From the NCBI GenBank assembly GCA_944474755.1, contig OX104113.1, positions 65,988,074 through 66,052,073 of the forward strand: a DNA stretch of 64,000 nucleotides, read 5' to 3'. Under the pieces are notes generated by a model. That model was not told the DNA's origin. It ran no database searches and worked only from the letters and a program-made list of their open reading frames with translations. Positions 10,572 to 23,078 of the stretch are shown piece by piece. Each line of letters opens with the position of its first letter. The stretch's first letter is position 1. This DNA is from Limnoperna fortunei. Lineage: Eukaryota > Mollusca > Bivalvia > Mytilida > Modiolidae. Position numbers and translations under genes: made by a program.

Positions 10572-12436
10572 AACTAGAGGCTCCCAGGAGCCTGTAATCG
10601 CTCACCTGGAATCCAAATGACTTAAACTATATTAAAATTTTTGAAATTAACAGTTTCAGTCTAGTTGTTATAGCTTTTAAGTTACTGTGCAAAAACTAAA
10701 CATTTCTTCAAAAAATTTGTTAAATACAATAACTCCTATAAGGTGCCATCCACAATTTCTGAAAATTAAATGGTTTTTAGGCATTGTCCTTTGGGGTACT
10801 TTAGAAATTTACAGTTTTACTCTACTAATAGGTGTGTTATAGACTAATTTATAATTAAAAAACTGTTCATATGTCCAAATTCATAATGAAAGGGCAATAA
10901 CTCCTACAAAGAGTCATCTTGCAATTTTTGGACTAAGCAATCATTTGTAGGGCTTCTATTGCTGATCATTTGTGCAATTTACAGTTTTAATCTAGCTACT
11001 ATAGTTTTCAAGTTACAGGACAAAAATGGAAAATTTCTTAACAAAATTGTCATTTAAGGGCAATAACCCCTATAAGGAGTCATCTGACAATTTCAGACCA
11101 ATTAAATGAATTGTAGGGCTTTTTTGCTGATCATTTTTGCAATTTATTATTTCACTCTAGCTGCTATGGTTTTTAAGTTACAGGACAAAAACGGAAAATT
11201 TCATAAAAAATTGCAATTTAAGGGCAATAACTCCTATAAGGAGTCATCTGACAATTTCAGACCAATTAAGTGAATTGTAGGGTCTTTATTGCTGATCATT
11301 TGTGCAATTTACAGTTTCAATCTAGCTGCTATAGTTTTCAAGTTACAGGACAAAAACGGAAAATTTCATAAAAAATTGCCATTTAAGGGCAATAACTCCT
11401 ATAAGGAGTCATCTGACAATTTCAGACTAATACAGTGAATTGTAGGGCTTGTATTGTTGATCATTTTTGCTCTTTACAGTTTTACTCTAGCTGTTATAGT
11501 TTTAAAGTTACAGGACAAAAACGGAAAATTTCATAAAAAATTACAATTTAAGGGCAATAACTCATATAAGGAGTCATCTGACAATTTCAGACCAATCAAG
11601 TGAATTGTAGGGTCTTTATTGCTGATCATTTGTGCAATTTACAGTTTCAATCTAGCTGCTATAGTTTTCAAGTTACAGGACAAAAACGGAAAATTTCATA
11701 AAAAATTGCCATTTAAGGGCAATAACTCCTATAAGGAGTCATCTGACAATTTCAGACTGATACAGTGAATTGTAGGGCTTGTATTGTTGATCATTTTTGC
11801 TCTTTACAGTTTTACTCTAGCTGTTATAGTTTTAAAGTTACAGGACAAAAACGGAAAATTTCATAAAAAATTACCATTTAAGGGCAATAACTCATATAAA
11901 GAGTCATCTGACAATTTCAGACCAATCAAGTGAATTGTAGGGCTTTTATTGCTGATCATTTTTGCCATTTACAGTTTCACTCTACCTCGTATATTTTTCA
12001 GGTTATATTGTAAATACCAAAAATTTTGTCAAAAATCGTCAAAAAAGGGCAATAACTCCTACAAGAAGCCAATACACAACTTCGCACTAATAGCAACTAT
12101 TGTAGACCTTAATGTGCTGATCAATTTGAAGTAACGGTTTTCTCTATAGCTATTATAGTTTTTTAGATAATGATCAAAAACCTGTGTTGACCCCCATGTT
12201 CTATTTTTAGTAACAGCGGCCATATTTGTCTGTTGATCAACACCCTGGGTACAAACTTGAAACTAGGAACCCTAAGGATGATTGTGGCCAAGTTTGAAAA
12301 AAATTGGCCCAGTGGTTTCAGAGGAGAAGATTTTTGAAAAAGTTTACGACGGACGACAGACGACGGACGACGGACGACGGACGACGGACGCCAAGTGATA
12401 GCAATAGCTCACATGGACCTTCGGTCCAGGTGAGCT
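10572..12436 (+). mobile_element. Complete hairpin-type tandem-core element (family G)
   Basis: The left end has a small foldback (aggctcccaggagcct) and cgctcacctgg. The core is seven or so units of 165 bp from about 10890 to 12060. After it come a diverged 3' region, a (GACGGAC)n run at 12345-12392, and a terminal hairpin agctcacatggacc/ggtccaggtgagct ending at 12436, followed by A residues. This layout resembles non-autonomous Helitron-like elements of bivalves, but no transposase is present and the class is an inference. Confidence 0.88.
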
Positions 12437-14148
12437 AAAAACAACCATCATCTACAAATTCCCTGAAAAATGACTGTTCTCAAGTCTGGAAAAATGGGTA
12501 AAAAAAGGAGTTGACTACAAAAAATAGATACCGTTTTTTCACTGCTTTTTAAACAGACTTCAATAACTATAACCTGGGTTTGCACTCAGGATTCCTCTCA
12601 ATAAAACCGGCCTTAGGAAACACCTCCATACTAGGAAAACAGTTCTATAAAGATCTAAATTAGTTTGCAAAATTATGCAACATGATAATGTAGGACCAAA
12701 AAATAAATAAAACAATTTCTAGCTTTTGTATGAAATTCTGTTCCTACTAACAGTAATTAGCATGAATTGATAGCAAATCTACTAGATCAACTTTAATGAC
12801 CAAGGAACAAGTTTATGGTTTTATAAAAAAAAAAGATATAAAATGTAAAGTTCATGGACGAAATATGTGACAGGAATAGTACACACTGATTTTTACAAAT
12901 CAAAACTTTTCTTCTGAGTGTTAGAATTACCATGGACAACAAACATTCTATTATAAACATGCAATTTGAAATATGATTTATCTGTTGCCATTGGTGACCA
13001 ATAAAAACAAAAAAAAATGGCCAACTTAGACACGTGTCCATGCTCGATCTTACCTAATCTTGGTATTTGTGACAATGAATTGCTCGACTTTGATTTAATT
13101 ATAATTGTTTTTGATGAATCTGAAGAGGAAATGTATTCGCTAGAGTTAATTAGTTACCTTATCAGAAAATGAAAGACGAAAAAAGGACACTATTTTAAAA
13201 GTTAACAAAGATACACAGTTTTCAACACTGTTATTGGAAAGTCTAAATGCTAAAAAGCCAACTGTTTAATTTGCATGGCGATTATCAATAATCGATACAA
13301 GAAATCACAGAAGGGTTACCTTCTAGGGCATAGGACGGATACAAAAACTTAGATGTAGCATGATCTGTTAAATAGAAATATACAACTAAATGTTGTTTTG
13401 ATTTCAAATATGAATATCACATGTATGGTAAAATGTTAGTTTCATTAAAAATGATGTAGATACTGTACATTCAATTAAGTTCTTTACTAACTATTTTCAT
13501 GAAACAGTTGATTGTGTTATTTACTTTACAGTTTTTTCAACAGCTTCTTTAAAGGGACCAAAAAATTCAGGCTTATTAATCGATCCACACAAAATCCATA
13601 AGCATATATTGTATCCTATGAACGAAAATGAATCCACAGTATACACACTTTTTATGAAAAGAATCAAAGAACAATATGTGCATTTTTTCATATTTCTTCA
13701 TAATATTACATATAAGTAGTATTAAGTAATATTAAAATTATGTGTTATCTAATGCTAGTATCATTTTATCACAATAATAATCTTGTTTGTCTTCATGGAC
13801 TTCCACTTCCATGGAAGTGTCCTAACAAGTTCTTTACTTTAAATTAGTGTTAAATTAAATGATTTCCATAGACCTCTAGCCTTTTGACTAGAAATCTCCT
13901 CATGATATACTGTGTAAAAATATATTAATTTCTTTTTTGGCAATGAGTGCATTGATTTGATCAAGAATTTGTATTTTAACCCACAATATATGTAGAATCA
14001 TGATTTTTTTTTTTTAAAAAAAGCAAACTTGTTTGCCCCAAACAACATATTACAATAAGCCCTTGAATGTGGAACTCAAAAACAAATAAAAAAAAGTCTA
14101 ACTGTCTATACAGAACTACATAATACAGTGTACATATAGAATTCTGAC
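12437..14148. other. PPP4R4: Part of PPP4R4 intron 20 without recognised features
   Basis: AT-rich sequence between the family G element and exon 20. Minus-strand open frames at 12793-13075 have no splice or similarity support. Confidence 0.6.
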
Positions 14149-14208
14149 CTTTGTTAGAAACTGGAGTTGTTGATCCGCTGGTGTTTGTTGCTGTACTGGA
14201 TTTTGTCC
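14149..14208 (-). CDS. PPP4R4: PPP4R4 exon 20 (Ser/Thr-rich tail)
   Basis: 60 nt, acceptor GTTTTAG|GG, donor AAAG|GTCAGA. It codes TKSSTATNTSGSTTPVSNK. Phases match exon 19 (G plus GG) and exon 21 (G plus GA). This is low-complexity disordered sequence, so support comes from splice signals and frame, not similarity. Confidence 0.75.
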
Positions 14209-14799
14209 CTAAAACATTTTAAACGTCTCTAATTTATTACTTTCCCATCTTCCAAATAATAAATGAAGCCAGCTTACAGGTCTAAGCCCAAAGTAAAACT
14301 GTATTATGCATGAAATTTATTATTTAGCAACATTTAAATATTCTTATTAATAATTAAATGCAAGATAAACTAGCTTTCTGTTAATGTTCTTGAAATGAAA
14401 CTGGCTTCATTTGAAAAACCAAGACAGCAGTTTAAAATCCAATCTGTTTTTACCTGTTAATATTATGACTTAAAAAAGCATGTAGATGGAGAAAAGCTTT
14501 TTGCAAACATAGCTAAGCAAGCCAAAATATCATTTTACTAGCAACCTAGTTTCGATTGCACACACAGTTGTCAGGTAAATATCTGGCAATTTATGTAATG
14601 AAAATTTAGTTGTAGATGGTTTGAAAATGTAAGAGATCATAACTGAATTACAACATCAGTTCATCAATCATTACACTTCTATTTATCGACTGGTCAATGT
14701 CAAGCAATCAGAAAGCAATATTTAAGCTAAAGTCATAACTAGCAAAATTTAACAAGCAATAAAGCAATTTATTAGTTGGCTCAAAAGGGAAATGTTTGC

Positions 14800-15013
14800 T
14801 TGTTTGTTTGAATGGTGTTTTATGCCACTTGCAGCCATTTTTCAGCTTTATCTTGGCGTCCATTTTTCAGGAGAGTAAGCTGGAGTACCCAGAGAAATCC
14901 CTCAACATTTGGTAGGAATACTAGTAATCCGTGTCAGTTAAGATTGGAGCTGAGCACACCCATCCCACAGTAAGACTCAAACCTGCATTCTAAGTGTTAA
15001 CAGGCATGTGGTC
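14800..15013 (-). mobile_element. SINE copy, diverged, tRNA head lost
   Basis: It carries the (AAAC) tail, the conserved central box and part of the B-box region on the minus strand. The A-box end is missing and many substitutions are present. Confidence 0.85.
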
Positions 15014-15885
15014 CAAAAGAGAAATGGGGTGAGTCAAAGATAAGAAAAGAATGTTATTGACAAAGGAAAAGCCTAATATTTACTCAAAAATAAGGCCTTG
15101 CAGCCAATCATAAATGATCCATTCTAAGGATAGTTGCTGGTCAATTTAAATAAAAAACAAAGTTTTCAAACAGTTTTTATAGTTTGTAAAAATGATTTGA
15201 AACAGGTACACACAAAAAAACAAAACAATATGCTTATTTTTAAGATGGCTTAAAAGTGATAGAAATTTGGCTGGCAAGCAATCTCTCTTGCTTCTTGCAG
15301 GTTTTGTATGGACAATTTTAATCTTTAAAAAGCAATTTCATTATATTTTGTTAGCTGACTGTTGATGATGCTTGTAGTGCAATTATGAGCTGGAAGTTGG
15401 GTTCATTTTTGGACTTTTTAAATGGATACAGAACAGAACAGTTTAAAAATCTGATGAAAAAATCGAAACATGACCAGCGAACATTCCTAACAAGCTTGAT
15501 GCACTGTTTCTTTTTAGTGTAAAGAATCTGTGGTTTATTTGTAGTAGAAGTTTTTTAATAACCTAATAATTTTGTGACAAATGCTTTTGTCCACCTACTA
15601 TAATATTAATAAAAAGTAAAAACTTGCCTTTACACTTTTCTCTCTTTAAAAAATAAAAGGGCTATAAAAACTATGCTGTTTAGTCTTCAATTAGTTCTTC
15701 AGCATTAGGTGATAGTATAGAATAATAAAGGATAATACTTTTGCTAGTTTATACTTTAGCATATATGTATATGTATATATATATATTTATTTACAGAAGG
15801 AAATTTGCAAAATATTAGCCAAGTCAGCATAAATGAGAATAACAACACAAAACAGGTAGAACAAGCTTAAGCAAGAGCAATGTAC

Positions 15886-16012
15886 CTTTCTTAGGAGCTG
15901 GTATTTTACTTCCTCCATTTTCTGTTTTCTTTGCTGAAGTATTTCCTTTTTTGTCTCCCTTTGCTTTCTGTTTTTCTGCTGCATCTTCTTCTTTTTTAAT
16001 TTCTTTTTCCTC
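15886..16012 (-). CDS. PPP4R4: PPP4R4 exon 19 (Lys/Glu-rich linker)
   Basis: 127 nt, acceptor TTGTAG|GAG, donor AAG|GTACAT. It codes EEKEIKKEEDAAEKQKAKG and then a Lys, Gly, Ser-rich stretch ending KIPAPKK. There is no sequence identity to claim with vertebrates, but composition and place agree with the end of the coiled coil and the start of the disordered tail. Confidence 0.85.
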
Positions 16013-16826
16013 CTACAAAATGAAACAATTATAAGGACAAGTTAACAAAGAAATAAATTATATTACAATAACAATATTCTCTGCAGTTAAGTATATTTTG
16101 AAAAATATGTTCAAGACAATTTTTCATAAGAAATAAATAGATTTTTAAAAGTCCAGTTTCTAATGTATGAGAAAAAATTACCTGAATTTGTTTTAAATAA
16201 TGTACAGAAATCGGTTGTATCCCTTTTCTTTATGAAATAAATAAGTATGAAAATAATCTTCTATAAAAACAAACTTTTGAGTATTTTGGTAGTAATTCAT
16301 ACCTGATCAAGGATTAATCAAAACCATTTCTGTATATAATTCCAATGGTCAACAATATATTAAACATTATTTATGCCTAGCTTCAGACAAGGCATGCTCC
16401 ACTTAACTAACAATTAAGAGCCTTATAAAACCAAGAAATGTTAAATCCATCCGAGGATACTAAGGTAAGAAGACTATTGACAAACCACTTTATTTGATGC
16501 CTTGTAGGCCAATAGGACTTTTTGTACTAATCTACAATATATCATATTTGTTCTTAGATGGATTTTTTTGGCTAATGCACCTAAAGTGCTAAATCTATCT
16601 AAAGATACCTATGTAAGATGACAACCCATTTTATTTGAAGCTGGAGTAGGTAATACGACTTTTTGTTGCACCATACAATATACCCTATTTTTCAAACATT
16701 TGGTCAAGGCTGTTTTTTACAGTAAACGGTAAGTTTCTCTTTAAGCTTATTAAGAAAATGCCAAGTACTCTCAGACATTTAATCCGTACAGACTTCCGAA
16801 AATACCATAATACAGGGGGTACTTAC

Positions 16827-16904
16827 ATTTGCTATCAATAATTTCTCTTCTTCCTCCTTAGCTTGATCAACAAGATCATGCTCAAAAAATGATCTCTTTG
16901 TTAA
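16827..16904 (-). CDS. PPP4R4: PPP4R4 exon 18 (acidic helical linker)
   Basis: 78 nt, phase 0, acceptor CTTGCAG|TTA, donor AAT|GTAAGT. It codes LTKRSFFEHDLVDQAKEEEE, then KLLIAN. The vertebrate counterpart is QKKFYEKDLLDQEKEREELLLL, predicted to form a coiled coil. Confidence 0.93.
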
Positions 16905-17311
16905 CTGCAAGAAAATTTTTGCATCTTATTACATATTAAATGAATGCAAGATACCTTTGCGAAGAAGAATACATATTGGTAGAACAAAACAAGTAAAAGA
17001 ATAGTTCTGATTATATCCATTTCAGTTTGTCATTATGATGTACATAAATAAATAAATTGTACCAGAATACTGACTTTTGATTGGCTGGAGATATTTTTTA
17101 TCTATGGAGAAAATATTTTGTGTAATTAATCCTTAATAGTATGTTATTATCATGTAATTTCTTATATGATATGCAATAATGGACTTGTTCATAATAGACA
17201 GCTATTCCTTTGACAGTTTCTATTTACAAAGATTTCAAAAACTGCAACTAAATGTATGTGTTGTGTGTAAATATATATTTATCAAGTAGTTTTAAAGCTA
17301 CTAAAACATAC

Positions 17312-17353
17312 TGGTTCCATCTGTACTTGTATTTTGTCCAGTTCATCTACAGC
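17312..17353 (-). CDS. PPP4R4: PPP4R4 exon 17 (42-nt microexon)
   Basis: Fourteen codons, phase 0 at both ends: AVDELDKIQVQMEP. The acceptor is TTTATAG|GCT and the donor CCA|GTATGT. It corresponds to the vertebrate VLELDRMEMSMD segment that joins the last HEAT helix to the charged linker. As a frame-neutral microexon it could be skipped without shifting the frame. Confidence 0.85.
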
Positions 17354-17404
17354 CTATAAAATATCAAAAATAAAATTAAAATAAAATTTTTTTAATAAGA
17401 ATCA

Positions 17405-18526
17405 ACAAGTGTGGACACAGAAAAACGTCTCGCCTGCATTCCGCATCAGTAACGAAAATAAATTTCGTCATAAGCATTACGTAAATAGCATTAAATATCA
17501 GCAGTGGCCTGTATACAAAATATTGTCACCATACCCTGCATAGTTACAGGGGAACAGCCGTAACCCAAAAACTTTAACGTAGTCGCTGGACCGTGAAATT
17601 GAGGTCAAGGTCAGGTGGAACCTACCAGACAGTCATGTACTATTCATCAGCAACCTATATACCAAATATTGTCATCCTACCATGCGTAGTTACAGAGGAA
17701 CTATCGTAACCCAAAAACTTTAACGTAGTCGCTGGACCGTGAAATTGAGGTCAAGGTCAGGTGACACCTACCAGACAGTCATGTACTAGTCATCAGCAAC
17801 CTATACACCAAATATTGTCATCCTACCATGTGTAGTTACAGAGGAACTGTCGTAACCCAAAAACTTTAACGTAGTCGCTGGACCGTGAAATTGAGGTCAA
17901 GGTCAGGTGGCACCTACCAGACAGTCATGTACTAGTCATCAGCAACCTATACACCAAATATTGTCATCCTACCATGCGTAGTTACAGAGGAACTGTCGTA
18001 ACCCAAAAACTTTAACGTAGTCGCTGGACCGTGAAATTGAGGTCAAGGTCAGGTGACACCTACCAGACAGTCATGTACTAGTCATCAGCAACCTATACAC
18101 CAAATATTGTCATCCTACCATGCGTAGTTACAGAGGAACTGTCGTAACCCAAAAACTTTAACGTAGTCGCTGGACCGTGAAAATGAGGTCAAGGTCAGGT
18201 GACACCTACCAGACAGTCATGTACTAGTCATCAGCAACCTATACACCAAATATTGTCATCCTACCATGAGTAGTTACAGAGGAACTGTCGTAACCCAAAA
18301 ACTTTAACGTAGTCACTGGACCGTGAAATTGAGGTCAAGGTCAGGTGACAGGTGACTGACTGGCAAGTACTCATCATAAGCTACCTCTGGACCCAATTTG
18401 ATGGACCTAGGGCTTGGGCTTACAAAGATATGAAGCAAGATGTCAAGTGTTTACGCCGCCGCCGCCGCCGCCGTCGGATTCCCATACATATGTCTCGCCT
18501 CCAGCGACTTTCGTCGCAGGCGAGAC
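17405..18526 (+). mobile_element. Complete tandem-core element (family H), five 146-bp units
   Basis: It opens caagtgtggacacagaaaaa, has a unit repeated every 146 bp (cctaccagac at 17621, 17767, 17913, 18059, 18205), then a unique part, a (GCC)n run at about 18453-18473, and a terminal hairpin tctcgcct...aggcgaga with loop stem cagcgac/gtcgc. The same motif gtctcgcctg occurs at the 5' end. It lies in intron 16, antisense to the gene. Confidence 0.9.
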
Positions 18527-19140
18527 AAAAATCAAAATATAAAAACAGTTCATTCTTACAACATATAGAATAAGAAAAAAAATAATACACTGCAAACCAA
18601 CAACTTTGATATACATTCAGTGAAAGAGTAATTGTGTTTAATATTTATGGTTGTTCCACAGCCTTAAAATGCACCCCCTTACCCCTACCCCCCACCCCAA
18701 ATAAAAAAAAAGGTTTAACCAAATGGATGTTTTGATTATACAGGATTGAAATAAATACATTTCTCCATGATTTCAGAGTGTTCCTTATTTACCATTTATG
18801 TCAATACTTCAGCAAAATAAAATGAAATATCTTGAAATTATCTGTAAACAACTATAGTTTTATGCAGTAAATGTATATATTACATTATATAAAGATGAAA
18901 CTGCCTTTGCTTAGAAGTTCCCTTCTTATACAAATGTCTGCAATGGACACAAACTTCTTGGTAAATATTAACCTGGTATCCTGAACTAGTACACAAAATT
19001 GGCTAATTATTCAACAAGTGCCTTCTATCAAAATAACTTAAATTTTTACTGCAACTCAGGCTCATACAAATTGTGTAAAACCCCTGGTTTTGGTTCATAT
19101 TGCTACAACCTATACTGGTACTCTATAGGTACCAATTATT

Positions 19141-19395
19141 TAGTCCACTTAACTATAGACCATTCTAATATAGTCCACTTACCTATGGGCCATTCTAATA
19201 TAGTCCACTTACTTATGGACCATTCTAATAGTCCACTTACCTATGGACCATTCCAATATAGTCCACTTACCTATGGACCATTCCAATGTAGTCCACTTAC
19301 CTATGGACCATTCCAATATAGTCCAATTACCTATGGACCATTCCAATATTGTCCAGTTACCCAAGAACCATTCTAATATATTATTACACACTTAC
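19141..19395 (-). repeat. 30-bp minisatellite of donor-site copies behind exon 16
   Basis: About eight units (27-31 bp) with sense sequence close to CCATAGGTAAGTGGACTATA plus TTGGAATGGT. The real junction of exon 16 (CTGGTAAGTGTGTAATAATA then TTAGAATGGT) aligns to the unit and is its first member. At least five units keep an exact GTAAGT. Confidence 0.9.
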
Positions 19396-19688
19396 CAGTT
19401 TGATAGCTGCTAAAACATCCCTATCTTTTTCGGTCAATAATAATTTCCTAACACAAGTTTCTAGCTGCTGTAGTAAGTTCCTGTCTGTCGGTAATTTGAT
19501 AATTTTTTTTAATTGAGGAAGTATTGAACACAACCGCAAACGAACGTTTGGCACAGGATCAGTCTGAAGTTCTAACACATATTCATAAAAATATTCCTTA
19601 AAAAAGTTTTTTGAATAAAGTTCTATCACATTTTTACAAATGTCAATAAATAAGCTCCTATGATGACAGCTCCTCCCATGACAGAAAT
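19396..19688 (-). CDS. PPP4R4: PPP4R4 exon 16 (C-terminal HEAT block, largest HEAT exon)
   Basis: 293 nt, acceptor ATTTCAG|AT, donor CTG|GTAAGT. It begins FCHGRSCHHRSLFIDICKN, continues VIELYSKNFFKEYFYEYVLEL, then DPVPNVRLRLCSILPQL and LLQQLETCVRKLL. The last block is nearly identical to vertebrate LLQQLEMCVRKLLCQEKDKDVLA, the most conserved part of the family. The intron directly behind the donor is a 30-bp minisatellite in which each unit copies the GGTAAGTG donor. Confidence 0.96.
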
Positions 19689-19851
19689 CTGAAATAAAAA
19701 CAAGAGAATGTGAACTTCTAATTTAAACAAAAACAATTTCAGTTAAAAGCAGCAAATGTTTGTCACCTATTTCCACATTGATGGCGATATAGTTAATATT
19801 TATACCCCTTGATAATTAAGGATGTTACAAGCTTAGTCACACATTATTAAT

Positions 19852-19995
19852 AATAGGTTTGGTTGTTTGTATCAGGTTTTACACCACTTTCAGTCATTTT
19901 TCGGCTAGATCATAGCAACCAGTTTATATTGGAGGAGGAAACTGGAATACTCTGAGCGAAAGCGGACCTAGGCAGGAAAATTAAGGTAAGGTAAC
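19852..19995 (-). mobile_element. SINE fragment
   Basis: Only the tail and the central box (tttcagtcatttttcggcta on the plus strand) remain; the tRNA head is absent. It lies in intron 15. Confidence 0.7.
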
Positions 19996-20325
19996 TCTCC
20001 ATAGAGGCTTTAAAATTTTTTTTTCAAAGTTTTAGAATCAAAAACTAGAATTGTAAACTTTCTAATCCAGCATGCCTCATAACTTTTATGGGAATAGTAC
20101 TAATCATTTTCTAAGTGTACTGGAAGAAAAAAGGACTTTGCAGTTATTCCCTCATCTTTAACAACCCATGTAAACATGTTCTAAAAATATGAAATAACTG
20201 GAAGAATATATTATAAACTAAATTCAGTAGTATTTTATGTACAAGATAATGAATATGATACATGTTTATAGAGACAACAATTGCTATGAAATCAAAATCT
20301 AGTAGTTTTACAATGTTCTACAAAC

Positions 20326-20431
20326 CTTCTATAAAACCATGAAGGAGTTCTTCTCTCTGGGATAATTTCTTAAGTTTCCTAATGATTTTTAATGTAGAAC
20401 GACAGGCTGCATGTTTAACAGGCAATGCCCT
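20326..20431 (-). CDS. PPP4R4: PPP4R4 exon 15 (HEAT repeat)
   Basis: 106 nt, acceptor GTTACAG|AGG, donor GAAG|GTTTGT. It codes RALPVKHAACRSTLKIIRK, then a basic stretch and REELLHGFIE. The vertebrate protein has VLPVQKAASRTLCIFLR, then RHEVIQKLIEQL. The donor GTTTGT is a weaker match to the consensus. Confidence 0.91.
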
Positions 20432-21325
20432 CTGTAACATTAAAAAGAATGTTATTATTACTTACATATTAACACCTGCTTAATGGCAATAAAGGGATAG
20501 TCCATTCAAAAGTCAGTAGTAGGGTATATAAATTTCCTCTCTACTCTTTTGTAATACCATATGTTATTGTTTATTTGATATTTTAACACAGTCTAATGTT
20601 GTAAATTACACATGTATCCTATTTTTTCAATTTACCTTTGATCCTGCAAACTGAGAAAATCTCATCTCATTCTACAAGCATGATCGTCAGTTTCTTAGTA
20701 AACAACATGACATCACAATGTTACAATATAGCCATAAACAGATTACTGTTTGTTTTATTTACTCGATCTTATCATCCATCTTGACCCAATTGTCTCAATG
20801 GATATATTTAATCTTGGATCATGGAAATAAAACAAACAGTAATCTATATATCTATACTTTATTGTGAAAAACAATAAAAAATGTCTACTTTATGAATGTT
20901 TCAGCTGCATTATGGCAAACAATTATATTGTATTGTGTGTTATGCCAAAATATTTCAGCCACACAGGTGTGTTATAATGGTTGAGAAAATTCTTGAATTG
21001 GGCAAGGGATACGAGGATGTTGAAAAAACATTTTGTTGCTTAGTCATGTACATGTTTATTTCCATGGATCTTTGTGGTTAAGTGGCCATATAACATTAGT
21101 TTAAACATATTTATTTAATTTGAAACAATTAATTCAATTTCACAATATGGATAATATAAAAAAAAAGATTTCTTCAATAATTTGAATAAAATTTGAAAAC
21201 TATATGAACCCTTACAAGTTATATTTATTCATAAATTCACATATAAATACAACATATACAAACAATATGAGACGATTTGGAAATAAGTTATATTTGCAAT
21301 TTAATAATATATATTTTTTACTTAC

Positions 21326-21508
21326 TGCAGTTTTAATTCTAGGATATATAACAGGAATGACTTTTTGGTACAAAACATCACTAGAACAGCACTTTATAAA
21401 GCAGGAAAGATTTTCCATTAAATGTTCCTGTAATCGCCAGTTATTGGAACTAAATATCACAGGTTCAGAGTTTAGTATGGCAGTTATTACATCATTTAAT
21501 ACACTAAG
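21326..21508 (-). CDS. PPP4R4: PPP4R4 exon 14 (two HEAT helices pairs)
   Basis: 183 nt, phase 0, acceptor TTTGCAG|CTT, donor GCA|GTAAGT. It codes LSVLNDVITAILNSEPVIF, then NNWRLQEHLMENLSCFIKC, then SSDVLYQKVIPVIYPRIKTA. The vertebrate protein has LSSLPDLIPAL, KWRTHEKLLQKY and SSDQIYYRFLQRMF in this order. No in-frame stop occurs. Confidence 0.92.
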
Positions 21509-21567
21509 CTGCAAAAAATCAGAAATGCTTAATTACAAACGATGTTCGCGACTAATTACGTAATCTT

Positions 21568-21810
21568 AATAGATATCAGGGAGATGGTATCCATCTCTGT
21601 GGGCCACACTGACCTTGATGTCAAGATCAAAGATCATCAACCATGGTATGCGACATATTGTCTTGATATTATCTACCCACATCCCAAATACCAAAAGCCT
21701 ACCTCAAATGATAAAAGAGTTATAGCCCAGACACAATTAGCTTTGGACTCTCAGGCAGACGGACAGATCACTATAGGTTGTCCGCCACTGAGTGGCAGGG
21801 CTCAAATTTA
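21568..21810 (+). repeat. Dispersed repeat with leading hairpin, copy 2
   Basis: Same family as 7265-7500: gatatcagggagatggtatc at the start, then the shared body. It begins close to the exon 14 acceptor side, about 60 bp upstream of that exon in gene sense. Confidence 0.75.
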
Positions 21811-22594
21811 TATTATTACTAAAAAATTGGAATGTATCCATTGGAATTTTTTTTTAATAATAAAAATGATGTAATATTTTAACAGCAGCCTGAATCTTTC
21901 CTGTTCATTCTGTCCAGGGGACATAATTCAGACAATAGTAAGCCAGCAGTCAGGTGGATTTTGTTGTGACCACCAATGTCCTATCAATTCAAACCTCTTA
22001 TTTTGCAACACACAAAAAAGAAGAAGATAAAATGAATGATTACCTGCTCTTTTTAAATGGGATATACATACTAATCTCAAGACAAAAGCATTCTTTCATC
22101 TATGGGTTAGGAGGGTAGACAAGCTTGAAATTTTACCCACCGTGTGCACTTTCATGGCAGAAAAGCAGAAATAAGCATTATCATAATGAGCCTTTGTTTA
22201 CTAACAACATAGCAGGCTTAAATTGTAGACAAATAAAATTAAAGTGCTTTGGACATAACAAAGGTTAATCTGATAACATGATGTACAAAGCATTATTCTA
22301 ATATGACATGCTCTTAAGGCTTTGAGACCACAACTGTGGTAAAAAAAATGATTTATGTATGAGCAACATGCGACAAGGAGGGTGTGTTTTGAAGGGGTTC
22401 CAATTACAAAACTGTAACTCACACCAGATAGTTATTGCGTATGATGTATTAGCCATATAAATAGCTACAAGCTCTATAATTATCCGTTGCAATATATTTT
22501 ATGTTACAGCCAGTTTATGGTAGAAATGATGTTTTCCCTTGGTATGGAAATATCGTAAATGTACGGTAATTGTCTTATTAGAATTGAAATGATT

Positions 22595-22714
22595 CTCGGA
22601 GGTTGTGAATTATCATTTTACAATGGGATGACCATTTATGTCGTTATTTCATTGTAAAATAATACAACATAAATGGTCACTCCATTGTAAAACCACAATA
22701 AACCACAGCCTCCG
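22595..22714. repeat. 120-bp foldback palindrome
   Basis: ctcggaggttgtg...cattttacaatgg...atgaccatttatgt pairs with acataaatggtcac...ccattgtaaaa...cacagcctccg. The loop is about 20 bases. It is either a tiny MITE or a palindromic repeat in intron 13. Confidence 0.8.
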
Positions 22715-22759
22715 TGAATTATTTCTTTAAAAAAATTGAATGTAATGGCATTAACATAT

Positions 22760-23078
22760 AAATACCATTGATTCTGTTAATGGGTAGTTACTACCAGTTA
22801 CTGATAAACAAAAATACTTCTGGTTTTACTAATGAGTAGTAAATACCAGTTACTAATACACAAAAATACTTCTGGTTCTATTAATGAGTATTAAATACTA
22901 GTTACTGATAAACAAAAATACTTCTGGTTCTATTAATGAGTGGTAAATACCAGTTACTGAAACAAAAAACATACTTCTGGTTCTACTAATGAGTGGTTAC
23001 TACCATTTACTTCTGAATAAAAATACCTTTGATGCTGTTAATATGTGGTTTGGACATGCTATTGATAAACAAAAATAC
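22760..23078 (-). repeat. 52-bp minisatellite of donor-site copies behind exon 13
   Basis: Six intronic units plus the exon end itself, with GTAT donors at 52-53 bp spacing (plus-strand 'atac' at 22762, 22814, 22866, 22918, 22971, 23023 and the true donor at 23075). Units read TTTATCAGTAACTGGTAGTA, then a CATTAA..AGAA part and GTATTT. The exon end reads TTTATCAGGGGCTGGTAGTA, then CACTCGTTAACAGAATCGAA and G|GTATTT. Confidence 0.92.

Noticed and set aside
18352..18573. Open frame with an Arg run, also at 24436-24713 and 42877-43092
   Set aside because: It is the GCC tract and conserved 3' part of family H elements, not a gene.
18999..19391. Open frames on both strands with repeated peptides
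   Set aside because: They arise from the 30-bp donor-site array, whose period keeps any stop-free frame open.
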